Notes under the pieces: generated by a model
Told to the model about the DNA's origin: nothing
Databases searched by the model: none
What the model saw: only the letters and a program-made list of their open reading frames with translations
Position numbers and translations under genes: made by a program
In this document: one piece after another, positions 41,601-53,600 of the stretch
Layout: each line of letters begins with the position of its first letter
Position numbering within the stretch: the stretch's first letter is position 1
Assembly (NCBI GenBank): GCA_036877525.1
Contig: JAZGTH010000002.1
Coordinates: 14,025,001-14,089,000, forward strand
Length of the DNA: 64,000 bases
Source: Chromobotia macracanthus
Lineage: Eukaryota; Chordata; Actinopteri; Cypriniformes; Botiidae
Reading direction: 5' to 3'

Positions 41601-44600
41601 AACAATAACAATGTTTCAGGAAGAAAGTTGTAAAAAGAGCAATCGTATTTCTGCGACTTCTAAAAAGTAGTTGACACCTCGTTATAGCTGAATGCTGTTA
41701 TTTCAGGATTTTAAAACACATATGTTATTAAAATTAAATTGTATATTATAATTGTACATTTTAAATAAAAATATTAACTACGTTTATTGACAGTTTTTGT
41801 GTGTAAAAATGGACACTGAGAGTGTCATAAGCAGTATTTTTATACTGTCTTGCAGGATAACACCCGTCGAGTAGAAAACATGCTGAAATGTTGGATTATT
41901 GAGGCCAAGGACTTGCCAGCGAAGAAAAAATATTTCTGCGAACTTTGTCTGGATGACACGTTATACGCACGGACTACCTGCAAACTCAAAACGGACAACG
42001 TCTTCTGGGGCGAACACTTCGAGTTCAACAACCTGCCCTCTGTCAAGAGCATCACCGTACACGTTTACAAGGAAACGGACAAAAAGAAAAAGAAAGACAA
42101 AAATAATTACATAGGACTGGTCAGTATCCCCATAGTTACAGTCACGGGGCGGCAGTTCGTAGAAAAATGGTATTCCGTGAGCACTCCGAATCCCAATAAA
42201 GGGAAGAGTCCGGGGCCCATGGTCCGAATGAAGTCACGCTATCAGAGCATGAGCATCCTTCCAATGGAGATGTACAAGGAGTTCGCAGAGTACATTACCA
42301 ATAATTATATGTTAATGTGTTCAATGCTGGAGCCGGCTCTGAGTGTGAAGAACAAGGAGGAGATGGCGTGTGCATTAGTTCATATCTTACAAAGCACAGG
42401 AAAAGCCAAGGTAAGAGAATCACTCTGTATGCTTGTGTTGATTTACTTTCAAAATGTAAGAGTTAAAGAGAGAAGAGTATACTTTTTACTATTATATGGG
42501 AAATTTGTTGTGGCGATTCTTTAAATAGTGTTGATAGCTTTTAAAATAGCGTTTAAAATGCATTGAGTTAGGCAGCTGTTAAAGATAATGCATTATTACG
42601 TGAAAAGCACAAACTTGTGATATTAGGGTGAGGGATGTTTATATTTCATTTGTGCAAGATGTGTCATGGACGTTTTTGTTTCCCAGAATAACGTACATAA
42701 ATGTGTTTATTTGCTGTAAGTTAATTTTGTCAGCTGTTTTAGAGTTCACTAGCATATAGATTTGCCTCAGAGCTAACTTGGAGAATTTGGAGTGAAACGT
42801 CAGTTTTTATTTCATTAGGTCTTCAATGCTGAGAGTTATGCAATGTAGGTTTTTGTCTTAGATATCTTATTTCACAGTAATCCTATGAACACTGAACGTA
42901 TTATTCTAATAAGTGTTGTTTAGCAGAGGGCTTAATTTTGGTCCCTCAAAGTGTTGCCCAAGACATTCCAGGGTTTCACTGTAAACCTCATATAACGTCA
43001 TTGATAGAGAAGAACAATGGAGACATGGCCTGATGCCCTTAACTTAAGCATGAGCGCCATAAATGAGCCCGGAATCAGATGACATCATACACGCCTGATG
43101 CTTTGTCACTCATCAGTCATTATCGATCGAGTGGCGCCAGAGTGAGCGGTTTCCTGATTGTTTTTGTCCTGCATCACTTCTGAGGCATTCTGTGGCATCG
43201 TTACATCATAATGGACCTGCACAACGGCAGAAGCATGACGTGCTGTTCCCTCAGAATGCAGGAATCGCATTATTGTTGAGTGCCACTGTGAGCTTATTCG
43301 GGATTTGGGTGTAAGTAATAATGCAACAGCATAACGATGTCTGTTCTGTTCAGACGTGCTGGAGCAAGAGCACTATTAAGTAGGCCTGCTTATGTACCAC
43401 CCTGTGTTGACCGAAACATGGATTCTGTTTTGTTCAGCAACCCGTAGCTGTTACTTTCCCATTGTGTTTCCCACAGCTCTCAATTCAAGTGGCTGTTTTT
43501 GAGACCGTCAGTGAAGTCGTCAGTCTATCTTTGGAGCAGAACTAATGTCAGTAAAGACACAGTCTTTCATTATAGCAAAGCTAATTGGTCACAGACTGCA
43601 TTGTCCCTCATTTACAAGGTCAGAGCTGTTAGCAAATGTATTGTCTTTCATTAGCCTGCTTACTGTATAAAGGTTACATTGCAGTGCTCTGCATACCACA
43701 GATCCTATCAGCTTCCTGGTTTTGTCGGCAGCCCTGCATGATTTCAACAATGAGTTCTGATTAGCCGGAATATTCACTAATAATAGATCATTAAAATAAT
43801 ATTTGCTTGTGTGGGATTTTAAAGTTGTCTTGGAAACAACAGCATTTAAATTTGGCAACAGTTAAATTGAAGCTAATGGTAAGATCATAAGATCTCTACA
43901 CACTGATGATCCTTGCCAATTTAAATAAATTAGATTTAGCATATAGCATATGCTGGCTGGCACTGCATGTTCAGTTTTGGATGAAGCATAAGGTTGCACC
44001 AGCTATAGCTGAGTATACGGTTGCAGAAACAACAGAATTTGACACGGATTTCTGTAGAAATTGGAATCGGAATAAGTCGGAATATGATAGAAATCCACAG
44101 CAATTGAGAGATGTGGCCAGCACGTTTACAGTAAGTAATAAAGGAAAATGATTAAATGTGGGGCCGCTTTGCCACGCACTGCTGCAGGTCCAATTGTGTT
44201 TTTGTGCAGGGAGTGTTGATTGTATTGGAATGGGGGTTTGGAGATGATTTAGCTCCTGCCCTTAATGAACTGCTTGTCCTTAGCATGCCCGAGGGAAATT
44301 CCAAGTGTCAGGCCCCATTCTAATCAGCTCATATTAATTCAGGCACTGGTTTAAGGACCCCACGGGTTCATGCGGTCACACACAGTTAAAAAAATGGAGC
44401 TGAAATGCTCAAGTTCATTTCTCAGCTGGCGTGTGCGCTGGGCTGGGCGAGGTCTGTAAGGACGGGGCCTGTGGGCCAGTGGTCATTAGTAGATTACCCA
44501 GAGGAGGGTCAGGTCCCCGACTGCATACACAGCTACTGCTTACTTATTCATGCCTGCCTGATGGGGCTGTAAACATGCGACATCAGTGCAACTTTAACAG

Positions 44601-47600
44601 CCTTCTGCAGGACCTGGACTGTTTAATGACCTCATTGCTTGTGAAAGCAATTTTGAATCTACAGTATGTGAAGGTGGCCTCACGGTTTTCATGTTTTATG
44701 GGCTTGATATAATTAAATTAACATGCAACAAAATCAGAATAGGTTGCGTCAGTTTTGCAGTGGTTGCAGGTTGGCGTTCATATCGTTTCAAGTCAACTAC
44801 ACTGGTGTTTATTTATAGTTCCTGTAGTTTCTCTCATGGGACACACACTTTTTGTACACTTGTAGCTTCTACAGTAGGCCAATGACTGTGTAAGTGTTAG
44901 TGGTGCCTACCTGTGCAAAACCTGCAGCCACGCTAGTGTGAGGTGAGTGGTTGCTATGTGGTTGCTAAGGTGTTCTGATGGTGAATGTATTGTTATGCAG
45001 TTTCTAGGGTTTTTTGGATGGCTGCTTGAAAGGAGTGAAGTTTATCTAATCAAGCACCATTAAATCAGAGCTTTAAAGTCATTAAAATAATGAAATCACT
45101 TTAACTAATCAAAGCTTTAAAGAACGTCAGCAATTATCTGCCTGGTGCTTCACACACACATGAACATGAAATTGAATTATTATGTGTTTTTTTTATATAT
45201 TTGTTTTTTATAGATTTTTTTAGTTGTATTATATATTATAGTTGTATGCACCATGGTGGAAGAACACTTTATTTCCCAGAATGCTCTAAATTACCCTCTA
45301 ATTTATTTTTAAATTAAAAATATAATGAAACTTAGTTTTGATGGCTGTTTGTATTTTTAACAGAATTGAATTAGAATTACACGTGTCTAATACGTGCACT
45401 GTACATATCAAAGAAAAACAATTGCAGTACTTAGTCTAAGTTAATTATGTAATTAAACACTTGGTCAATTTTTTATGACCAAGTTTGTATGACCAGATTT
45501 GCTTCCACACTGTTGTCCATAGACCCTCCCTGCACGGTGCACACAGTGGTCTTCTCCAGGTCTGTGCGGATTGTGGGTCTAAGCTGTAGCTGCATTTGAC
45601 TGGAGGTGACAGGCATGCCAGCAAAGATGTGAGAAATTTTCATCACCGTGCAGACCTTGTGCAGTACGGTGTGTTCAGCTCTGTGTTGAGCGCTGTAACG
45701 CCAGCCAAAGATGAAGAGCTCTCCGAGAAAGTGGGTCTCATTTGATCCCCTCGCTGTCATACCCACAATGCCCCTCTGCCTGCCTGCTAAAAGAACAGCT
45801 CAGATTTGCCCTTATCACCTGATCCCACTGGTGACAGCTGAGAGAGATTTGCACGTTTTTGGAGGAGCGCTCATTTTGGAGGTTGTGTTTCGCATTGTTC
45901 CTCGTCTTATATAAGGCCAATTCTGTTGGCAAGTGTTTAGATTGTTCCCTAAGCAGGTACCTCAGAAACCTCAGAACAGTGGTTGACCAAGATGTGAAAT
46001 AATGAGTCTGACTCTATCTCTCCCAACACCAGCATAAATCTGCTGCAAATCATTGATCTGATGCCAGAGCATCAGCAGAAATCAGCAGTAGACACACACG
46101 CATGCTGTATCCTTCACAGACGTTCAGCTGACAGCCCTCACACAGTGAATTTCTCATCTGAAACACAGAAGGAACAAAAAATAATAAAATGGCAAAGAAT
46201 CTATATACCGCACTTTTCTGTGCAATGGAAAAGACAAAATACACCATAAATACACAATGAAAGCAAACCACGCGACTTTTTCACCAGAAACTCGCTACCA
46301 CAATTTAAATGAAATGAAATTTCAGAGCTTTGCTGGAAAGGAAGATTTTCAGCTAATATCGATTACAACTTCATGTTTTTCACACAAAGCTATTGAATGA
46401 CACTTAAAATATAGAGTCTAATATACCACTTTCAGATGCGTCATCTGTTTTGGACCGTTTTATTAAATATGGTGTCTACTTGTGAGTCTGTAAAGCCCGA
46501 GAGAAAGTCATTAGCATGTTTACACACAGGGTTGTTTTGGCGGTGGATGTACTCGGCTGAAGGCGATTACAGAGACAGTGAAGGTGGAGTCAGGACACAG
46601 GATGTGCATCACGGGAGAAGGAAAACAGGAAGTGAGGGAAAGAATACAGAATGACAGAAGAACCCAGAGAAAATGTCTTTGCAATATACAGCCTCCATTA
46701 TCCCACAATCAATAGACTATCTCTGCATATGAGTCACTGGATATCTAGAACCCTCTCCCTCTGGACCACACTGTGAGTAGAGCTGCCGTGTCCTCAGTCC
46801 ATACTGATGCACCCAGACTCCAAATAAAAAGCCTTTGTATCCACCCTGTCAGATGTGTGTGCTATTTTCAGATCATTTATTGAGACGCGGCTGTGGGTGC
46901 TTCAAAAACAAACGCAGGACTTCAAAAACAGTGATCAAAGATGAGCAGATGAAGGAGGAAAAGTAAGCAGAGACGAGTAGCAGCAGGGCAGACAGCTTAC
47001 TTCTGAGCATTTTATCTTGCGTTCTAAAGCCAGTGTAACATGATGTTACTTCTCGATGTTAAAACACTTTCTCTAAGACCAATTTCATTTGCAGAGACTA
47101 TAAGAACCGCAAGTTCTTTTAATGCAGAATGTTCTTATTCTCGAAAGAACACGTTATTCCCGGCGTGTTTCCTCTGAAAAGTTTAAAGGTTTCAGACAGA
47201 ATAGTTTTCAACAGTTGAAGACTTTTTCTGCACATGTTGCTGTTCAATAAAGACATTTTAATGTTTTGTGCCCTTCAGGATTTTCTGACCGATCTGATGA
47301 TGTCTGAGGTGGATCGGTGTGGGGACAACGAACATCTCATATTCCGTGAAAACACACTGGCCACTAAAGCTATAGAGGAGTACCTGAAACTAGTAGGACA
47401 GAAATACCTGCAGGACGCTTTAGGTAAAAGACACCTTTATTCTGATGTTCAAAGATATTCTGTTTCACACAGAACTCCTGGAGTTTTGAGCAGTCTGATG
47501 CATTTGTGAAAATACAGAATCAATAATTTACTGCCGTGTCTGTGGGTTTGAAGTTCTGTTTAATTATTTAAGATATCAAAAAAATCATTGAAAGCCAGCT

Positions 47601-50600
47601 GGATTTGTAAAAATGCCCACGAAATCCAGTGAGAGAGAAAGATATCCCAGTTTTGCTCATTTGCCCGTAAGAGCTTGTTTTTCACCTGCTGATAAGATTT
47701 TTGACTCAAAATATTTCACACTATAAGAACAGACCTGCATTAGGAAATGAAGCCAGCAAAATTAAACCAAGTAATTAATTGGTTCATGTTTAAGCATTAA
47801 TAAATCAAACCAACCCATAAGTAAACTGTTTACTGCATTTGGGATAAATACTTCAATGGCTGTATTAAAGGTGTAGTCAGTGACGCTTTATTTATATAAT
47901 GTAATATATAATGATATAATATAATATATATAACACAATAAAAGGGGAGGTGCCAAGATAAATGAGGTCACGGGGTCTCAACATGGCTGCCCCCGTGAGG
48001 TGACCGACTGCATGTCAAATAAAAACAGTTCTTATTAAGATACTGAAATAACTTGATCATTCATGTCATGTGAGTTGGGTTTACATAATTTTAAACACGC
48101 TTTACAGTACTGTTATTTTCTTGAGATGTAAAGGAAAGGAAAAAACTACTGAGTGCATCTTTAACTATCCTTTAAAACCAACAGTACAGTACTGTAGTCT
48201 GTACACTGCACTAAATCTGATTTTTCTGCCGTCTGATGTTTGTCTCAGGGGAGTTTATCAAGGCCCTGTATGAGTCTGATGAGAACTGCGAGGTGGACCC
48301 GTCTAAGTGTTCCTCCAGCGACCTGCAAGAACACCAGAGCAACTTGAAAATGTGCTGTGAACTTGCTTTCTGCAAAATCATCAACTCCTACTGGTAACAG
48401 CATCAAAGTCACCTCACATATCTGATCTCACTCGAGTTACACGGGATTATGGGATTAATATTAAGGATTAGTCTCCCAACTGTTCCTCAAAATGGATAGT
48501 TTGGTCGTGGATGCTGATTGGTTAATACAGCATTCCATCTGTGCTAAGATTTGTTTATTGGATAGTTCTGATCCTGGATGCTGATTGGTCAATACAGCAT
48601 AATGAAATCTTATTGTGGGTGGAGTAGTTGTTCAATAACTGATTTTTGTTAAGGTTTACCCCAAAAAGTTACGGATTTAAAGGTTAAGTGTTTAAATTCC
48701 ACACTACGAGTAACAAACTTTCTTTGTTGTTTAATTAGATCATTTCATTATTTTTAGAAATAACTCTTAATAGTTTTTCTTACTTTCTTTAATATTACAT
48801 TTTATCTTTTTCAAACTGAAAAGCACTTTGGTACACTCTTTGGCTTTTAAAGTGCTTTATAAATTAACATTGATTGATTTGATTGGTTTGATTCTGTTCT
48901 CCTCTTGATCAATTTCCGTCTGGTGGACAGCGTGTTTCCGCGGGAACTCAAGGAAGTTTTTGCGTCATGGAGACAGGAGTGCAGTAACCGAGGGCGACCG
49001 GACATCAGCGAGCGTCTGATCAGCGCGTCACTCTTCCTGCGCTTCCTGTGTCCTGCCATCATGTCTCCATCTCTCTTCAGTTTAATGCAGGAATACCCGG
49101 ACGATCGCACTGCTCGCACACTCACCCTCATCGCCAAAGTCACGCAAAACCTGGCCAACTTCACCAAGTGAGTGGGTACTGCTTTCACTTACCTAATGAG
49201 TATTCAGGTTTCAGGTCCCTGGCCCTGCAGTATGAGCCCAGCTGTCCCCATAATTCAAATGGCTAAACAAACAATTTTTCTAGAGTGTTTTGTGTGAGGT
49301 TTGTGTTTTGGGATGGGGTTAAGAGGACAGAAAATATTGTAAACATCAGCATATAAACATTATGTCTATTCAAAGTCCTCAAAACGAGAGCCGCAGCTAA
49401 CAGAGAACGTTGGACAATGGTAGAAAGTTTCTTAACGCTAAATATCATATATCAGAAATGTTACTCTTAGGTTGTTAGTGGAATGTTTTAAAAATGTTAC
49501 AGCATTAAAGTTCTTATAACATATACATTTTGAATGTTCAAAGCAACATTTTTACCATTTTGGTTACTTAATGGAAACACTGGGAAAGTGTTCTTACTAC
49601 AGAAAATTGTAAGCTGGGGCAGCACCAACGTGTGTGTGTGTGTGTGTGTATGTGCTTAATGTTTTATTGCTTCAGCTGTTTAATGTCTGTTTGATGCTGT
49701 AGGTTCGGTAGTAAGGAGGAGTACATGTCCTTCATGAATCAGTTCCTGGAGCACGAATGGACCAACATGCAACGCTTCTTACTGGAGATCTCCAACCCAG
49801 AGACCATCTCAAACACAGCTGGGTTCGAGGGTTATGTCGACCTCGGCCGTGAACTCTCCACTCTTCAGTCTCTGCTGTCAGAAGCCGTCTCACAGCTCGA
49901 TCAGGTGAGCACATGTGCTTGCTTAGTTTGCTTGCTTAAATTGCAATAGTAAAAATAAACAAATGTGAGTGTGTCCAAACTGGTATTGTATACAGGAGTG
50001 ACGTTCTAGTCTTTGTTTAGACATTGTATTTGATTGGATCAGGTCACAGTTCTCTTGTGTTCTAGAGTACAGTCACTAAACTGGGCCCTTTAGCACGGAT
50101 CCTGCGGGATGTGAATTCGGCCCTGACCAATCCCTCCGGAGTGCCCATGTCATCCCCCACCGAGCGTGTGGGCTCCCCCAGCCTCCCCAGCAGCAGTCTG
50201 TCCTCCGGCCTGCAGAAGATGGTGATGGACAGTGAGATTACAGGGTAGGTGCAGGCAGTGGTGGTTTTGTGTATGCACATGTTTGATTCCAATCTAATTT
50301 AAACCACAAATCAAGCATTAATACAAGCTTGTTTTGCATTTCTTACTGTGTCCAACACACTTTAGCATCTGAAATTACAGGACAAATCATTCAATTCCTA
50401 CAAGGAAAGGAATAAAAAACAGCATGTGGCGAACAAAATACAAATGTCAAATGTCTGAAGTTATGCCCTTGAGCTGCATGGTGCGTTGCGAGCGTGAGAG
50501 ACTGTTCGGCTGTGATTGGTGACTGAAGTAAAAAAGAGCATGTCTTGACAATTAGCATGAACAGACAAATTTCTTGTTGCTGGAATCTGGTGCGGTTAAG

Positions 50601-53600
50601 TCAGTGGTTACGCTTGTATCTGAAGAACATGTGAGCAGTGTTGCTTTTTTTTACAGATCTACATTATATAAAGTTAATAGTAGCATAAACCTGGGTGTGC
50701 CATGATCAGGGGTTTAAATATATTTAAAACCTACTGTTAAAAGTACTGTAATTCACTTTGCATAAAACCTGCCAAATTCACTGAAAATTATGTAAGCTGA
50801 GATTTCATCCATGCGGCTTTTCCACAAGGTCAGCTTGTTTTACTGTAGCCAACAGAAGAAGACATAATTTGCATTTTTTCTTAGACATGCGAGAGAAAAC
50901 CGCACCAGCTCAGGTTCATTTTGGGTGGTTTATTCTCTTTAGCAAACATTAGCAGTAATGAAAGACATATTTAATGGAGATCTGAATGTTTCTCTGTGAT
51001 GTTATCTTCTGCCCTGAGCTACTGTCACGCTCCTCGCCTTCCTCACAGCACCCTCATGTATTAGCTGTTTAGATGAGGCTAATAAGCAGGTAATGCGTTT
51101 TTTTTTCAATTAAAAGCAAAGTGTGTCATTTCTACACCAGTAGTGGTGCCAAAACAATAGCAAAAATAATTATCATTTCAGAGACTCTCTATCTGCCTTT
51201 GGTCGAACAAACACATTGTCCCTCCCCAAACTCATGCCATTGGTCGAGCTCATGTCGTTTTGTCCAGTTCAAATGCAGCAATTTTGGTGCAAAAATGACA
51301 CACTGCTGGGATCTTAACTTTGTCCCATTGTGCCATTAACAGGTTGGTGGATTTCACTCGACTGCCCTCTCCGACCCCTGAGAACAAGGATCTGTTTTTC
51401 GTAACGAGGAACTCCGTGATCCAGCCGTCGCCCGCCCGCAGCTCCAGTTACTCTGAAGCCAACGAACCAGATGTTCAGATCCCCAACGGCAGCAAGAGTT
51501 TGTCCATGGTGGACCTCCAGGACAGTCGTTCTTTGGAGAGCGCTCCTAACACCTCCTTCAGTGACCCCACCAATGACAGCCAGACCCCGTCGGCCAGGGA
51601 ACAGGAGTTTGGACCACCCGCATGGCCAAGGGCAACACGCCCGGTGGTCCGACCCTGAGAAGGCCAGGTCAGACTCCCACCATGCTGAGCACAGAAAGCG
51701 CCCCAGGGAGGTCCCAGCTGCTCACCCCGCTCTCTTTTCAGAACCCGGTATACCAGATGGCCGCCGGATTGTCGGTGTCACCCCGTGCGGTGGCAGATTC
51801 AGGTTCTGAATGCCAGAGTTCTGTTAGCTCTCAGAGTAATGCGGAAGAGGGAGCAACCGCGGGTTCAAAGCATCCATTCGTAAGCCAGTCCAGCGCTGGT
51901 GCGAGTGGGGGAGGGGGAAGCAGCGGAGACGAGTTTGTTCGCCGTTCCGGAGAGTTCACTCGCAGGCAGCTGTCTCTCACGGAGACCCAACACCAGACCA
52001 ACGTGCCACGGCAAAACAGTGCCGGGCCACAGCGCCGGATAGACCAGCCTCCTCCTGCGGTCACGAGAGGCCGCACTCCGCCCAGCATGCTCAACACCGC
52101 CCCTTATCCCCGCCCATCCAGTGGCAGTATGATGTCATCGTCTCCTGATTGGCCAAGCAGTGGCACCAGACTAAGACAGCAGTCGTCATCTTCAAAAGGA
52201 GACAGTCCAGAATCCAAACAACGTACCCTGCACAAACAGGTGAACAGTCAATTTAAACAAAACTTATCATTTTAGTTTTAAACTAGTTTTCACCATATAT
52301 AAACAGAGATTATACCCTGTTGCTAAGGCAAGAATCACTATTATTTTTTTTTACTTTTTAGACGATTACTTGCTCATACTTAAAGTGGGGCATTTGAACA
52401 AACCCCTAAACGATCACATGGAAATGTCACTAGAGAAAACAGATGTTTTTGTTGTGTTCCCTGGCTAACTTGGATAGCACTAGGCTGATATCTTTGAAAC
52501 ATCTTGGCCACATCTTGTTCCCCAGAAGGGTTAAGGAGTCTTTTGGTTCTTCTCTACACTCATTTGGGGCTCTTGAGTTAAGACGATCACACAGGTGCGG
52601 GAATGAAGCAGACAGGCAGGATTAATTGTAGGAGCTCACACACACACACTGCACTCATAACTGCTTGTTTGATGTCTGGTGAACTGAATCGTCATTAAAA
52701 AATGATCAAACCCTTCTCTGCGCAAGCACAAGTGTTGTTGTCACCTTGAAAAGTTTGAAGACAACAGAGAAATTGATTATTTAACACTAAATGATGCTTT
52801 TTTGAAAATGTAAAGATGCAGAAAAGTTTCTGTGAGGGTTATGTTTAGGAATAGGGTGATGGTTAGGGGTTACAATATACAGTTTGTATGTGTGTGTTTG
52901 TTTAATGTGTCTTGATAAGTCTGCAATAAAGATAAGCACAAATTGTAATGATGACACAGAATTTAGGAGAATAACTCGTGTCTCACTGTGTTAAGATGTG
53001 ATGACAGGGCATTTAGTGTCGTTCCGTAATCAAGTACTCGAAACACAAAAAGAAAATTTGTGAACAGTAATTTAATTTATCAAACAACATTTATACTGTG
53101 TCTTATTTATAAAACATCGCCAGTAATGGTTTCACAATGCTAAATGTAATGCTTGTTTTTCTTTGGAAAAAAATGAGCAATATGCATTAATAAAGATTAA
53201 GAACAACTAAAAGTGAAGTTCTGTTATTAGTCAGAACTGATGCAGAACAGCTGCTTGTTTATTCAGCATTCAGAAGCTGATGTATGTGTGTTTCTGTGGA
53301 TGTTTCTCAGGCTCCGTCCCCTGTGAATCCACACGCACTGGACCGCACCGCCGCATGGCTGCTCAATATGAACACACAGTATCTGGATCAGGAGGGTCTG
53401 GACCCGGATTCAAAACACCGGGAAGAATTTACAAACAGAGATCTGACTCAAACTGAGAAGGTAATAATGAGAGCTCGACCTGCGGTATATGTGCGTAAAA
53501 CAAGCTGTTTTCCATTCTGCAGAACAAACAACAATGCTCCAGGTTTACTGCAGTCTCAGAACTAACGTAAAATAAAGCCAGACAGAGAATCTTCCAAAGC

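Noticed and set aside
42411..42524. Read-through extension of exon 6 as an alternative C-terminus
   Set aside because: The 37 extra codons have no family similarity and follow a perfect donor, so this is ordinary intron sequence.
45473..45766. 97-codon minus-strand ORF in dab2ip intron 6
   Set aside because: The protein looks reasonably balanced but matches no family I know, has no splice context and no repeats of it elsewhere. A protein search would decide.
51509..51597. A mini-intron that would repair the exon 12 frameshift
   Set aside because: The only usable GT-AG pair of about 90 bases would delete the conserved VDLQDSRSL block, so an intron is not a good explanation.
51471..51809. 112-codon ORF in the third frame of exon 12
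   Set aside because: It is a shadow of the dab2ip reading frames. The conserved motifs lie in the other two frames.
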